A DNA stretch of 64,000 bases, from the NCBI RefSeq assembly GCF_000421525.1, contig NZ_ATXE01000003.1:370052-434051 (forward strand). Direction: 5' to 3'. Positions 38,642-48,402 of the stretch are shown piece after piece; positions within the stretch are counted from its first letter, which is position 1; each line of letters starts with the position of its first letter. Source of the stretch: Aestuariimicrobium kwangyangense DSM 21549 (GTDB lineage Bacteria; Actinomycetota; Actinomycetes; Propionibacteriales; Propionibacteriaceae). The position numbers and the translations under genes are program-made. The notes under the pieces are model-generated. The model saw only the letters and a program-made list of their open reading frames with translations. It did no database searches and was not told where the DNA came from.

Positions 38642-40477
38642 GTGAGTACCCCTGTCATTGATGTTGCCCAGACGGTTCCCACCGACGACCTGCGCAACGT
38701 CCCTCAACTCGTCAGGCGTCGAGCCACCGAGCATCCCGACGCCGTCGCGTTCTCGGTCCACCGCGGCGAGGCAACGGTCGACGTGACCGGGGCCGAGTTC
38801 CTGGCCGATGTCGAGTCCCTGGCCAAGGGTCTGATCGCCCACGGTCTCCAGCCCGGCGACCATGTCGCCGTGATGTCGGCCACTCGGTACGAGTGGACCG
38901 TGTGCGACTTCGCCATCCTGTTCGCCGGCGGTGTGGTGGTGCCCGTCTACGAGACGAACACGGTGGGCCAGACCGCCTTCGTGCTGCAGGACTCGGGAGC
39001 CGTCGCCGCCTTCGCCGAGGGAGGCCGCCACGTGAAGGTGGTCACCGAGGCGGCGGCACAGGCCGGGGTCGAGCTCAGCGCCATCTGGAGGATGCACGGC
39101 TCGTCCGACCTCGACGACCTGCGCGCGCTGGGTGCCGGGGTCTCGGACGAGGACCTGCTCGCCCGCTCCGACCTGGCGACGCCCGACACCATCGCCAGTC
39201 TGGTCTACACCTCCGGGACCACCGCGGAGCCCCGTGGGGCAGCCATCACCCACCGCAACCTCGCCCATCTCGCCGTCAACGTCATCGAGACCCTGCAGGA
39301 CATCCTGTTCGAGGGTGCGTCCACCGTTCTCCTCCTGCCATTGGCGCACATCCTGGCCAGGTTCGTGCAGCTGGGGGCCTACGTGAGCGGCACCCGCATC
39401 ACCCACGTGCGCGACGCCTCGCGCGTGATCCCGATCCTGGCGGCAGCGCGGCCGACGATGATGGTGGTCGTCCCGCGGGTGATGGCCAAGGTGCTGGCCG
39501 GAGTGCGCAAGAGCGCAACCGAGAAGAAGCTGGGCAAGGCCTTCGACCGCGCCGAGCACGCCGCGATCGAGTGGGGTCGACATCTCGAGGCCGTTCAGGA
39601 AGGCCGGAAGGGACGCACCCCCCTGAGCCTGCGTCTGCGCCACGCCCTGTTCGACAAGCTGTTCTACGCCAGGATTCGGTCGACCCTCGGCGGCAACCTC
39701 GGCACCCTCGTCTCGGGCGCCGCGCCCCTCGACCAGCAACTGGCCTACTTCTTCCGCGGTGTCGGCATCGAGGTGCTCGAGGGATACGGGCTCACCGAGA
39801 CGACGGCTCCCATCACGGTCAACCGTCCGGGGGCCAGCGTGATCGGCGGTGTCGGAACCCTCGTCCCGGGATCGACGCTGAAGATCGCCGAGGACGACGA
39901 GATCCTGGTGAAGGGCATCGGCGTCTTCGCGGGCTACCACCATGGCGACGGCGACGAGTTCGACGCTGACGGGTTCTTCCGCACCGGCGACCTCGGGCGC
40001 GTCGACCACCACGGTCGCCTGTTCATCACGGGCCGTGCGAAGGACATGATCATCACCGACTCGGGCAAGAACGTCTCCCCGCAGAAGTGGCAGGGCGTGC
40101 TCGAGCGGGACGCCCTGGTGGCCAACGCCGTCGTCATCGGTGACCGGCGGCCCCACCTCGCCGCCCTGCTGGTGATTGACCCTGCCGGGGTGGCGGACTG
40201 GGCATCGGCCAACAACCGCCCCGATCTGGCCACGCGTTGGGCCAAGCCGGGGGAACTGCCCGGGGAGAAGATCACCGACCCCCAACTCCTGACGGCGCTC
40301 GAGCACCTGGTCGACCGGGCCAACGCCCAGGTCAGCAATGCCGAGCGGGTACGCCACTGGGTGGCAGTCGCCGCCGACGTCAGCGAGGACGCGGGTTACG
40401 TGACCCCGACCATGAAGCTCAAGCGGCAGAAATTCCTCGACGCGATGAGCCCCGTCATCGAGCAGATCTACTCCTGA
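38642..40477 (+). CDS. Long-chain fatty acid-CoA ligase (AMP-binding)
   Basis: The 611-residue adenylate-forming enzyme activates fatty acids with ATP and CoA. The AMP-binding P-loop is VYTSGTTAEPRG, the substrate-adjacent motif EGYGLTETTAPI, the hinge aspartate region GFFRTGDLG and the C-terminal ITDSGKNVSPQKWQ. It resembles mycobacterial FadD15-type long-chain ligases. GTG start; TAGGGT at 38584-38589 is a candidate -10 box that would give a leader of about 45 nt. It is divergent from the ABC-2 operon. Confidence 0.93.
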   Translation: MSTPVIDVAQTVPTDDLRNVPQLVRRRATEHPDAVAFSVHRGEATVDVTGAEFLADVESLAKGLIAHGLQPGDHVAVMSATRYEWTVCDFAILFAGGVVVPVYETNTVGQTAFVLQDSGAVAAFAEGGRHVKVVTEAAAQAGVELSAIWRMHGSSDLDDLRALGAGVSDEDLLARSDLATPDTIASLVYTSGTTAEPRGAAITHRNLAHLAVNVIETLQDILFEGASTVLLLPLAHILARFVQLGAYVSGTRITHVRDASRVIPILAAARPTMMVVVPRVMAKVLAGVRKSATEKKLGKAFDRAEHAAIEWGRHLEAVQEGRKGRTPLSLRLRHALFDKLFYARIRSTLGGNLGTLVSGAAPLDQQLAYFFRGVGIEVLEGYGLTETTAPITVNRPGASVIGGVGTLVPGSTLKIAEDDEILVKGIGVFAGYHHGDGDEFDADGFFRTGDLGRVDHHGRLFITGRAKDMIITDSGKNVSPQKWQGVLERDALVANAVVIGDRRPHLAALLVIDPAGVADWASANNRPDLATRWAKPGELPGEKITDPQLLTALEHLVDRANAQVSNAERVRHWVAVAADVSEDAGYVTPTMKLKRQKFLDAMSPVIEQIYS

Positions 40478-40508
40478 ACCAGACCCCGATCGGCACCATC
40501 ACCCCTAG

Positions 40509-40527
40509 TGAGGGCAGCCTAAGCTAG
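40509..40527 (+). promoter_or_regulatory. DtxR/IdeR-like iron box upstream of the VIT transporter
   Basis: TGAGGGCAGCCTAAGCTAG matches the 19-bp DtxR/IdeR consensus TTAGGTTAGCCTAACCTAA at 14 of 19 positions, including the central AGCCTAA. It lies 37 bp before the ATG of the iron transporter, where an iron-dependent regulator could block or stimulate transcription. Confidence 0.7.
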
Positions 40528-40563
40528 CTTGTGAAAGATCTCACTCGGGTGCAGGGTGGGCTC

Positions 40564-41295
40564 ATGACACAGACGAGTTCGCTCGGGACCCTCGCGTCTG
40601 AGGGTGACTCCGGCACCCAGGGGTTCCACACGCGACTGAACTGGCTGCGCGCCGCGGTGCTCGGCGCCAACGACGGGATCGTCAGCATTGCTGGTCTGGT
40701 GGTCGGCGTTGCCGCCGCCACCACCAGCAGCCACGCCCTCCTGGTGGCCGGTGTGGCTGGTGTCATCGCGGGTGCGCTCAGCATGGCAGCCGGTGAGTAC
40801 GTGTCGGTCTCGACCCAACGCGACGGGGAGCGCAGCCTCGTCGACCGCAAGCGATCGGAGTTGCAGGCCGACCCTGACGGGCAGCTGGAGCGGCTCGCTG
40901 CGCTCTATCGCGCCAAGGGGCTGGACGCCCATCTCGCCGAGCAGGTCGCCGAGCAACTCACCAGTCGCAACGCCCTCGCAGCCCACGCCGAAGCAGACCT
41001 CGGGGTCGATCCCGAGGAGCTGACCAACCCCTGGCATGCTGCCTGGGCGTCGATGTTGTCGTTCACGCTGGGAGCCCTGCTCCCGCTCGCGGCGGTGCTG
41101 CTCACGCCCGTCTCGTGGAAGATTCCGGTCACCGTGCTAGCCGTCACCGTGGCGCTGGCCATCACGGGAGCCAGCAGCGCCAAGCTCGGCGAGGCTCCTG
41201 CCGTTCCCGCGACGCTGCGCAACGTTCTCGGTGGGGCGACCGCCATGGCCGTCACCTACGGTGTCGGCCTGCTGTTCGGCACGCTCGGCGGCTGA
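40564..41295 (+). CDS. VIT1/CCC1 family iron/manganese transporter
   Basis: The 243-residue protein has the VIT family topology of five helices. NWLRAAVLGANDGIVSIAGL opens the first helix, AGALSMAAGEYVSVSTQRD is the second. An acidic cytoplasmic helical segment (QLERLAALYRAKGLDAHLAE) follows, then three helices. Members move Fe or Mn out of the cytosol. ATG at 40564 was chosen over an upstream GTG at 40531 by family length. The iron box upstream supports an iron-homeostasis role. Confidence 0.87.
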   Translation: MTQTSSLGTLASEGDSGTQGFHTRLNWLRAAVLGANDGIVSIAGLVVGVAAATTSSHALLVAGVAGVIAGALSMAAGEYVSVSTQRDGERSLVDRKRSELQADPDGQLERLAALYRAKGLDAHLAEQVAEQLTSRNALAAHAEADLGVDPEELTNPWHAAWASMLSFTLGALLPLAAVLLTPVSWKIPVTVLAVTVALAITGASSAKLGEAPAVPATLRNVLGGATAMAVTYGVGLLFGTLGG

Positions 41296-41307
41296 CGCAG
41301 CCAGAAC

Positions 41308-41691
41308 TCAGGCGGCCGAGCCCACGTGTGCCACGGCGTCGACCTCGACCCTGACATTGGGGTGCCCGAAGTCGACGATCAGGGCGGTCCGGGCCGGACG
41401 GTGGTCACCCAGTCGACGGGCGTAGATCTCGTTGAACGGCGCGAACAGCAGCGAGTTGGACAGGTAGACACCCACCTTGACCACATCGTCCCAGGTGGCT
41501 CCGCCGGCAGCGAGCACCTTCTCGACGTTGTCCAGCGTCCCTTCCACCTCGGCTTCGAAGTCACCGACGAGGATCGCTCCGTCCGGGGCGTTGGCCACCT
41601 GTCCCGAGACGTAGAGCACGCCACCGGCGGAGTAGCCGGGGCTCAGGGGTGCAGTGGGGGCGGGCTGGTCGGGCAGGTTGATCGCGGGCAT
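41308..41691 (-). CDS. RidA-family enamine/imine deaminase-like protein
   Basis: The 127-residue protein has the RidA/YjgF fold: GGVLYVSGQVANAPDGAI, NVEKVLAAGGATWDDVVKVG and the closing FGHPNVRVEVDAVAHVG. The conserved arginine that binds the substrate carboxylate lies in HRPARTALIVD. RidA hydrolyses reactive 2-aminoacrylate made by PLP enzymes. TAGAGT seven bases before ATG suggests a leaderless message. It is divergent, 30 bp away, from a PLP-dependent aldolase-like gene, which fits a joint role in amino-acid breakdown. Confidence 0.87.
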   Translation of the reverse strand: MPAINLPDQPAPTAPLSPGYSAGGVLYVSGQVANAPDGAILVGDFEAEVEGTLDNVEKVLAAGGATWDDVVKVGVYLSNSLLFAPFNEIYARRLGDHRPARTALIVDFGHPNVRVEVDAVAHVGSAA

Positions 41692-41721
41692 GCTGCCCAC
41701 TCTAGTGAGGGACCCGGTTGA

Positions 41722-42831
41722 ATGGTGGCCATGGACTTCTCCGGACTCGTCGGCCAGCATCCCACCCCCATCCTGCTCGTCGACGTCGGTCGGCTCGACC
41801 GCAACATCGCCCAGGTGCAGCATCGCTTCACCGAGGCCGGGGTCGACCTTCGTCCCCATGTGAAGACCTCGAAGTGTCTGGAAGTTGCCTCCCGGCAGCG
41901 CGCCGCCGGTGCGATCGGCCACACGTGCTCCACCCCTGCCGAGGTGGAGTGGCTGGCCCGTGCCGGTTTCACCGGCCTGCTGTGGGCCCACCAGCCGGTC
42001 GGCCCGGCGAAGGTCGACTTCGCCGTCAGGGCTGGCCGCGAATGGGGGGTCACCCTGATCGCCGACTCGGTGGCCGTGGCGCAACCCCTCTCGCAGAAGG
42101 CGGTCGAGGCGGGAGTGACCCTCGCTGTCATGGTGGAGGTCGACTCGGGGCAACACCGGACGGGGGTGGCGGCTGGCGAGGCCGTCGGGGTGGCCAGCGC
42201 CATTGCGGCGCTGCCCGGGATCCGGGTCGTGGGCATCCTGACCCACGAGGGGCATGTGGGTGCCGCCTCCGGGGCGCCGGCCCGGGCGGACCTGGGCTCG
42301 CGGGTGGGCTCCGACATGGCGGAGGTGGCTGAGTCACTGCGAGCCGCGGGGATCGATCTGGGCATCGTGTCGGTGGGAAGCACCCCCGGCTGGCAGACCG
42401 CTCCGTTTGCCACCGGGGTGAGCGAGGGCCGCCCCGGCACCTACGTCTACTACGACGCCAACCAGGTGCGCGGGGGTACCTGCACGCTCGACGACTGCGC
42501 CCTGTCGGTGCTGGCCACGGTCGTCTCGAAGCACGCCGACCGGGTCATCATCGACGCGGGGACGAAAGCCATGTCTGCCGATGCCTTCACGCCCCAGACC
42601 GGTGGCGGCATCGTCTGCGATCCCGACCTGGTACCCCTGCCGGGGATCCACTTCGAGCAGGCGAACGAGGAGCACGGCTTCCTGACCGGTGAGGTGTCGG
42701 GGCTCGAGGTCGGTGACCTGGTGAGGATCGTGCCCAACCATGCCTGCGGGACGGTCAACATGTGGTCAGGTCTGACGGCTGTCTTCCCCGACGGCCGGCT
42801 CGACTCCTGGCCGATCGAGGCGCGCCACTGA
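41722..42831 (+). CDS. D-threonine aldolase / D-serine dehydratase-like PLP enzyme
   Basis: The 369-residue protein belongs to the alanine-racemase-fold group including D-threonine aldolase and zinc-dependent D-serine dehydratase. The PLP lysine is K48 in RPHVKTSK. The HTCSTPAEVEWLARAG strand, the RGGTC loop and the C-terminal metal motif PNHACGTVN (His-x-Cys) are present. It cleaves or dehydrates a D-hydroxy amino acid. ATG at 41722 or 41731; the second has TTGAAT seven bases upstream. Its last 66 bp overlap the convergent MFS gene. Confidence 0.83.
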   Translation: MVAMDFSGLVGQHPTPILLVDVGRLDRNIAQVQHRFTEAGVDLRPHVKTSKCLEVASRQRAAGAIGHTCSTPAEVEWLARAGFTGLLWAHQPVGPAKVDFAVRAGREWGVTLIADSVAVAQPLSQKAVEAGVTLAVMVEVDSGQHRTGVAAGEAVGVASAIAALPGIRVVGILTHEGHVGAASGAPARADLGSRVGSDMAEVAESLRAAGIDLGIVSVGSTPGWQTAPFATGVSEGRPGTYVYYDANQVRGGTCTLDDCALSVLATVVSKHADRVIIDAGTKAMSADAFTPQTGGGIVCDPDLVPLPGIHFEQANEEHGFLTGEVSGLEVGDLVRIVPNHACGTVNMWSGLTAVFPDGRLDSWPIEARH

Positions 42832-44004
42832 CCAGCCCACCACCAGTCCCAGGAGGGCGACGGCGGCACCGGCCGCCAGCACGCCGCCGAAGCTGAACCG
42901 GCCGACTCCCTGTCCTCGGGTGGCGACGGTCATTGTCCACGGCGCCGCGAATCCGATGTAGGTCAGGGCGTAGAAGACGGCGCTCACCGGCGCCAGCACT
43001 TCGACGGGGGTGTGGGTCTCGATGGTGCGCAGCCCACCGACCAGCAGCAGGCCGTAGGCCGCGCCGAACACCACCCAGGCCACCGGGAGCAACGGGTGAT
43101 GGGTACGCGAGACAGCAGCCAGCGCCAGCGCGGCAATCAGCACGGCAAGGCCAGTCGGCAGCGTGACGCCCGGGTGGGCGTCCTCGACCTGCCTGATGGT
43201 GGGCTGCAGGGCCACCCCCGTGCCCAGGGTGACAGCGGCGCCGACACCGATCAGCAGCACCACGTGGGCGGCGAGCGGGCCCGCAGTTGCGCCGACGCCC
43301 GTCGGCAGGGCGAGGAACGACAGGGTGGCCGAGCCGAAGACCCACGGGGCGGTGAGGGGCACCCAGGCCAGGAACCAGCGCGAGCGCAGGGCCGTGACGA
43401 CGGTGCCGGCTCGCGGCGCTGGTCGTTCTGTCAGGTCCAGTGCCGCCTGGTCAAGCTCCGGCGTGCGCCAGACGAGAACCGCTGCGGCCATGGCCACCAA
43501 CAGGTGCACGAGGTAGGGCAGCACCGTCGGGTGGGGCAGCTCGGTGAGCAGCGCCGCGACCAGCGCACCACCCCCGAATCCGGTCGAGAGTGCCACCGTG
43601 GCCCGGCGTGCTCCGATCCCCGGCGAACCGGACGACAGTTGCTTCACCCAGGCGGTGCCCGGAGCCATCGCGGCGCCGATGGCGACACCGGCCAGGATGC
43701 GGCCGAGCAACAGTCCGCCCGTGTGATGGGTGTTGACGGCGAGCACGAGCGAACTGACCAGCGAGGTGACCGCCCCGAACCGGACGAAGGGGCGCTTGCC
43801 CCGGTGGGCGCTCCACCACCCGGCGACCAACAGGGTCGGCACCAGACCCGCCGCGTACAGCCCGAACAGTGCCGTAGCCGTGGACGCCGAGAGCGAGACC
43901 TGTTGCCTGTAGACCTGGACCATCGGGGCGAACTGGTTGGCTCCCCAGCCGATCGCCACCAACGCGAAGCTGACCCGGGCCCAGTCCGGGACGGTGCGTG
44001 GCAT
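42766..44004 (-). CDS. MFS transporter
   Basis: The 412-residue protein has twelve membrane segments of the major facilitator superfamily. The loop 2-3 region is AHRGKRPFVRFG and the fourth-fifth helix area is GRILAGVAIGAAMAPGTAWV. The substrate is not evident. ATG at 44004 is favoured because GGAGG lies four bases upstream. The 3' end overlaps the PLP-enzyme gene by 66 bp, the longest such overlap in the window. Confidence 0.83.
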   Translation of the reverse strand: MPRTVPDWARVSFALVAIGWGANQFAPMVQVYRQQVSLSASTATALFGLYAAGLVPTLLVAGWWSAHRGKRPFVRFGAVTSLVSSLVLAVNTHHTGGLLLGRILAGVAIGAAMAPGTAWVKQLSSGSPGIGARRATVALSTGFGGGALVAALLTELPHPTVLPYLVHLLVAMAAAVLVWRTPELDQAALDLTERPAPRAGTVVTALRSRWFLAWVPLTAPWVFGSATLSFLALPTGVGATAGPLAAHVVLLIGVGAAVTLGTGVALQPTIRQVEDAHPGVTLPTGLAVLIAALALAAVSRTHHPLLPVAWVVFGAAYGLLLVGGLRTIETHTPVEVLAPVSAVFYALTYIGFAAPWTMTVATRGQGVGRFSFGGVLAAGAAVALLGLVVGWSVARLDRPGVEPAVGEDSRQT

Positions 44005-44038
44005 GGGGCCTCCTCGTGTCCGTGCCACGGTAGTGCCG

Positions 44039-44746
44039 TCAGGCGCGGCGGTACTGCAGGAACAGGAAGTCGTCCCCCCGATGGACGGCCGTCAGGCTGA
44101 GCCGCCGCGGGGTCTGGGCTCCGGTCGTCAGGGGTACACCGGCACCGACCAACTGTGGACTCAGCACGAACAGCAGTTCATCGACCAGGTCGGCGTCGAA
44201 CAGGTCAGCCAGCAGGCTCGGGCCTCCCTCGGTGAGCACCCGGGTGAGGCCGCGGGCGTGCAGGGCGCGCACCGCTTCGGCCAGGTCGACCCGCCGCTCG
44301 CCCGCGAGCACCACGTCGGCGACCCGGGCCAGGGCTGCTCGCCGGCCCGGGTCGGCCCCCTCGTGGGTGATCACGATCGGACGGGTGGTCGCCTCGGTGA
44401 ACAACGAAGTGGTCGGGTCGAGGTCGCAGGAGTGGGTGACGATGGCGAGTCCGGGTTCGGGCGTCTGACCCCGGGAGGCCCGAGCCGCGGCCACCTCAGC
44501 GCTGACCCCCAGCGGTCCGTAGCCCTCGGCGCGGATGGTGCCGGCGCCGACCAGCGTCACGTCGGCCAGGCTGCGCAACAGGTGCAGCAGCACCTGGTCC
44601 TCCGGGCTGGTCAGACCACCCACCCGTCCCTCCACCGTGGCGGAACCGTCCAGCGAGATCACCATGTTGGCGCGCAGCCACGGGCCTTGCGGGTGCGCGT
44701 AGGCGGTGGCCAGATCGGTCTCGGTGGCCGGGGTCAGGTCGAACAT
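44039..44746 (-). CDS. RibD C-terminal-like dihydrofolate-reductase-fold reductase
   Basis: The 235-residue protein has the DHFR-like fold of the RibD reductase domain without the deaminase domain. Features are RANMVISLDGSATVEG, the NADPH-loop VTLVGAGTIRAEGYGPL and the EGGPSLLADLFDADLVDEL motif. Members reduce a ribosyl-pyrimidine in riboflavin synthesis or an unrelated substrate; no riboflavin genes are nearby. CAGAAT six bases before ATG suggests a leaderless start. It follows valS on the minus strand by 19 bp and may be read through from it. Confidence 0.85.
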   Translation of the reverse strand: MFDLTPATETDLATAYAHPQGPWLRANMVISLDGSATVEGRVGGLTSPEDQVLLHLLRSLADVTLVGAGTIRAEGYGPLGVSAEVAAARASRGQTPEPGLAIVTHSCDLDPTTSLFTEATTRPIVITHEGADPGRRAALARVADVVLAGERRVDLAEAVRALHARGLTRVLTEGGPSLLADLFDADLVDELLFVLSPQLVGAGVPLTTGAQTPRRLSLTAVHRGDDFLFLQYRRA

Positions 44747-44765
44747 GGCGCCATTCTGCTGCAGA

Positions 44766-47345
44766 TCAGCCCTCGGGCTGCACCAGCTCGACGGCCACCG
44801 TCAGCGGCTCCTCGGACGAGACCCAGCTGACCTCACCGGTGATGCGTCCGACGGCTCTCAGGTCGTCCTCGATGGTGGCGAGTCGCTCGACCCCGGCACC
44901 GGTGAAGACTGCCCGGGTGACCTCGGTCTTCATCGAGACCTTGGCCGTGGACTTGGCCCCACGGATGGCGATCAGGGCCGCCGCCACGTCAGCGAGCAAC
45001 TGGGCGTCGCCCTCCACCGCGATCTCGTCCACCCGTGGCCACCGCTGGTGGTGCACCGACTGGTCCGAGATCCACGACCACACCTCTTCGGTGACGAAGG
45101 GCAGGAACGGCGCGAACAGCTTCAGCATCGCCGTCAGGGCGATCCTCAGCGCCGCCCGGGCCGAAGCGGCGGCCTGGTCACCCTGGGCCCCGTATGCGCG
45201 CTCCTTGACGACCTCCAGGTAGTCGTCGCAGAACGACCAGAAGAACTGCTCGGTTGCCTCGAGGGCGCCGGTGTAGTCATAGTCCTCGAACGACGAGGTC
45301 GCCTGCTCGACGGTCATCGCCAGTCCCACCAGCATCGCCCGGTCCAGGGCGTTGGTGACCTGGTCACGGGTGGCATCGGCGCTCGACATCGCCAGCACGA
45401 ACTTCGAGGCGTTGAGCACCTTCATGGCCAGGCGTCGTCCGACCTTCATCTGGGTCTCGTCGAATGGGGAGTCGAGCCCGGGTCGGGCGATGGCGGCACG
45501 CCACCGCACCGCGTCGGCGCCGTACTTGTCGAGGATCTCGGTGGGCACCACGACGTTGCCCTTCGACTTCGACATCTTCTTGCGATCGGGGTCGACGATG
45601 AAGCCGGAGATCATGGCCACCCGCCAGGGTGCGGAGCCCTCCTCGAAGTGCGCACGAACGACCCGGCTGAACAGCCAGGTGCGGATGATGTCGTGGGCGT
45701 GGGTGCACAGGTCATAGGGGAAGACCGACGCGAACAGCTGGGCATCGGTGAGCCAACCACCGGCGAGTTGGGGGGTGAGCGAGCTCGTGGCCCAGGTGTC
45801 CATCACGTCGGGATCACCGATGAATCCGCCGGGCACCCCGCGCTGGCTCTCGTCGTAGCCCTGCGGGGCCTGGGACGAGGGGTCGACCGGCAACTGCTTC
45901 TCGCTGGGCAGCAGCGGGTGGCCGTAGTCGGGCTCACCATCGCCGTCGAGTGCGTACCAGACCGGGAAGGGGACGCCGAAGAAGCGCTGGCGGCTGATCA
46001 GCCAGTCCCCGTTGAGTCCGTTGACCCAGTTGTCGTAGCGGTGCTTCATGTGGGTGGGCACCCAGCTCAGCTCGGCGCCACGGTCGAGCATCTGCTCGCG
46101 CACGCCGGCATCGCGCCCCCCGTTCCTGATGTACCACTGTCGGGTGGAGACGATCTCGAGGGGCTTGTCGCCCTTCTCGTAGAAGTTGGTCATGCGCTGG
46201 GTCGGCTTCGGTTCGCCGTCCAGGTCGCCGGTCTCGCGCAGCTTGGCCACGACGGCCTCGCGGGCGGAGAACGTAGTCTTGCCTGCCAGTTCGGTCCAGA
46301 ACTCGGCCCCACCCAACCACTCCGGGACCTCGCGCAACAGGCGCCCGTCGCGACCGATCACCGTACGCACGGGCAGGTTGAGTTCGCGCCACCACTGCAC
46401 GTCGGTGAGGTCACCGAAGGTGCAGCACATGGCGATACCGGCTCCCTTGTCGGGTTCGGCAGCAGGATGGGGGAGCACCGGCACCTCGACGCCGAAGATG
46501 GGCGAGGTCACCGTCGTGCCGAACAACGGCTGGTAGCGCTCGTCGTCGGGGTGGGCGACCAGGGCCACCACCGCGGGAATGAGCTCCGGTCGGGTGGTCT
46601 CGATGTGGATGGGCCCGTCGGCGCCGTGGAAGGCGACCCGGTGGTAGGCGCCCGGGTACTCGCGGGCCTCCAGTTCGGCCTGGGCGACCGCGGTCTGGAA
46701 AGTCACGTCCCACAGGGTGGGTGCCTCCTGCAGGTAGGCCTCACCGCGTCCGAGGTTGCGCAGGAACGCAGTCTGCGAGACCTTCTGGGCCTTGGCGCCG
46801 ATGGTCGTGTAGTTCTGAGACCAGTCCACCGACAGACCCAGGGTGCGCCACAGCGACTCGAAGACCTGCTCGTCGGCCTCGACCAACTGCTCGCACAACT
46901 CGACGAAGTTGCGGCGACTGATGGGCTGCTGCTTCTTGGGGTCGGGCTTCTCCGGAGGCGTGTAGTCCTCCACGTAGGGCAGCGACGGGTCGCAACGAAC
47001 CCCGAAGTAGTTCTGCACGCGCCGTTCGGTGGGCAGCCCGTTGTCGTCCCAGCCCATCGGGTAGAAGACCTGCTTGCCACGCATGCGCTGGTAGCGGGCG
47101 ATCAGGTCGGTGTGGGTGTAGCTGAAGACGTGCCCCACGTGCAGGGAACCCGACACCGTGGGCGGTGGGGTGTCGATCGAGTACACCTCGTCGCGCGAAT
47201 CGGGTTGCACGAAGGCGTAGGTCTGACGTTCCTTCCAGGTCTGCGCCCACTTGGCCTCCAGACCCTCGAGCACAGGCTTGTCCGGTACCTGCGACGCGGT
47301 GGCGGTCGCGGTGGGCTCGGACGAGAGGTGGTCTGCTGTGCTCAT
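44766..47345 (-). CDS. valS: Valyl-tRNA synthetase
   Basis: The 859-residue class I synthetase charges tRNA-Val. The HIGH motif is HVGH in [18 protein letters not shown] and KMSKS is KKMSKSKGN. The CP1 editing domain lies between about residues 200 and 400. The anticodon-binding domain ends the protein, and the C-terminal coiled coil of E. coli ValRS is reduced or absent. TAAGCT eight bases before ATG suggests a leaderless start; I see no T-box leader. The minus-strand order is thioredoxin-like pair, valS, reductase. Confidence 0.97.
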   Translation of the reverse strand: MSTADHLSSEPTATATASQVPDKPVLEGLEAKWAQTWKERQTYAFVQPDSRDEVYSIDTPPPTVSGSLHVGHVFSYTHTDLIARYQRMRGKQVFYPMGWDDNGLPTERRVQNYFGVRCDPSLPYVEDYTPPEKPDPKKQQPISRRNFVELCEQLVEADEQVFESLWRTLGLSVDWSQNYTTIGAKAQKVSQTAFLRNLGRGEAYLQEAPTLWDVTFQTAVAQAELEAREYPGAYHRVAFHGADGPIHIETTRPELIPAVVALVAHPDDERYQPLFGTTVTSPIFGVEVPVLPHPAAEPDKGAGIAMCCTFGDLTDVQWWRELNLPVRTVIGRDGRLLREVPEWLGGAEFWTELAGKTTFSAREAVVAKLRETGDLDGEPKPTQRMTNFYEKGDKPLEIVSTRQWYIRNGGRDAGVREQMLDRGAELSWVPTHMKHRYDNWVNGLNGDWLISRQRFFGVPFPVWYALDGDGEPDYGHPLLPSEKQLPVDPSSQAPQGYDESQRGVPGGFIGDPDVMDTWATSSLTPQLAGGWLTDAQLFASVFPYDLCTHAHDIIRTWLFSRVVRAHFEEGSAPWRVAMISGFIVDPDRKKMSKSKGNVVVPTEILDKYGADAVRWRAAIARPGLDSPFDETQMKVGRRLAMKVLNASKFVLAMSSADATRDQVTNALDRAMLVGLAMTVEQATSSFEDYDYTGALEATEQFFWSFCDDYLEVVKERAYGAQGDQAAASARAALRIALTAMLKLFAPFLPFVTEEVWSWISDQSVHHQRWPRVDEIAVEGDAQLLADVAAALIAIRGAKSTAKVSMKTEVTRAVFTGAGVERLATIEDDLRAVGRITGEVSWVSSEEPLTVAVELVQPEG

Positions 47346-47518
47346 GGGGCCACAGCTTAGTGATCCACGGCGGGAGGCTCACAGTCGACCAGTTCGCCGG
47401 CCTGACGACCATTCGTGCAGATCGTGTGCGCCGGTGGCAGTTGTTGCGCCCCGAGCGCCACTGTCGTGCTGGGACGACACGATCCGCACGATTGGGCGGG
47501 GGCACCACTGCCGCGGGA

Positions 47519-48349
47519 TCACTTGTACTGGGCGATGGCCTGTTCCCAGGCCGCGGAACTCGGGTCGAGCACCTGCCACCAGGCGACCTGCTTGCCGTCG
47601 GCGTTCACCATCGGGTTCTTGCCGTTGATGCTGACCTGCGGGGTCGACCCGTCGAAGGAGGGGAGCGCCTTCTCCTGCTGGGAGGCCAGCGCGTTGGCGG
47701 TTGCCCGCTGGTCGTAGCACTGCTGGAACTTCGCCAGCTCAGGATTCTGCAGCCCCGCCTGGTTGGCGAAGGTGACCCGCAACTGTTCGTCGGTGAAGCC
47801 CGCTCCCTCCTGCTCGGGTTGTCCGGCGAAGAGCGCGTCGTGGTAGGTCGGGTACACCCCGACCACGTCGGCGCACATGGCCGCCCTGCCGGCTCGCTCC
47901 GAGGCGTCCTCGTTGCCCAGCCTCTTGCCGATCACGGTCAGGATGGAGAACTCCAGCTTGATCTCGCTGGCGCCGGCCAGTTGGTTCAACACCGGTCCGT
48001 AGGTCTCGTTGAAGCTCTTGCAGGCGGGGCACTGGAAGTCGAGGTAGACCGTGATGGTGGGCACGTCGGCAGTGGTGCGGGGGTTCTCGACGATCGCGCT
48101 CCCGGCGGCATTCAGGTTGGGCGGCGAGACCTGCGCCGCCAGTTGCTGGTCGGTGAGCCGGTGCCCGGCTGACCGGTTGCGCACGACCACGGTTGCCACG
48201 GTCGCGATGATGGCCACCACCACGACCGCCGCCACCAGCCAGATGATGCGCATCCGGCGGTCGGATCTCCTCAACTGGGCTTCCCGTTCGGCCCTCAGCT
48301 GCTCCCGCCTGGTGGGCGGTGAGGGCGGCGAGACCTTGCGTCCAGACAT
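47519..48349 (-). CDS. Membrane-anchored DsbA-like thiol-disulfide protein (copy 1)
   Basis: The 276-residue protein has a charged cytosolic start, one transmembrane helix (about 35-57; WLVAAVVVVAIIATVATVVV) and an extracellular thioredoxin fold. The CPAC active site is in VYLDFQCPACKSFN, and the cis-Pro region is GSTPQVSINGKNP. Two more cysteines (AAMCAD, QQCYDQ) may form a structural disulfide. It probably forms or shuffles disulfides in exported proteins. TAGGGT six bases before ATG suggests its own leaderless promoter. It is clearly a paralogue of the next gene. Confidence 0.87.
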   Translation of the reverse strand: MSGRKVSPPSPPTRREQLRAEREAQLRRSDRRMRIIWLVAAVVVVAIIATVATVVVRNRSAGHRLTDQQLAAQVSPPNLNAAGSAIVENPRTTADVPTITVYLDFQCPACKSFNETYGPVLNQLAGASEIKLEFSILTVIGKRLGNEDASERAGRAAMCADVVGVYPTYHDALFAGQPEQEGAGFTDEQLRVTFANQAGLQNPELAKFQQCYDQRATANALASQQEKALPSFDGSTPQVSINGKNPMVNADGKQVAWWQVLDPSSAAWEQAIAQYK

Positions 48350-48402
48350 GACCACACCCTAACGACCGGCCCGAACCAGCGACTCGGACCAGCCGTTGGG
48401 GC

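Noticed and set aside
44706..47360. An 884-codon open frame opposite valS
   Set aside because: It is antisense to a well-conserved synthetase, has biased His/Gly/Val composition typical of GC-rich shadow frames, and shows no domain.
47346..47518. Possible T-box or other riboswitch in front of valS
   Set aside because: The interval has only small hairpins (6-bp stem TGTCGT/ACGACA) and no T-box core; a leaderless-type box sits right before ATG.
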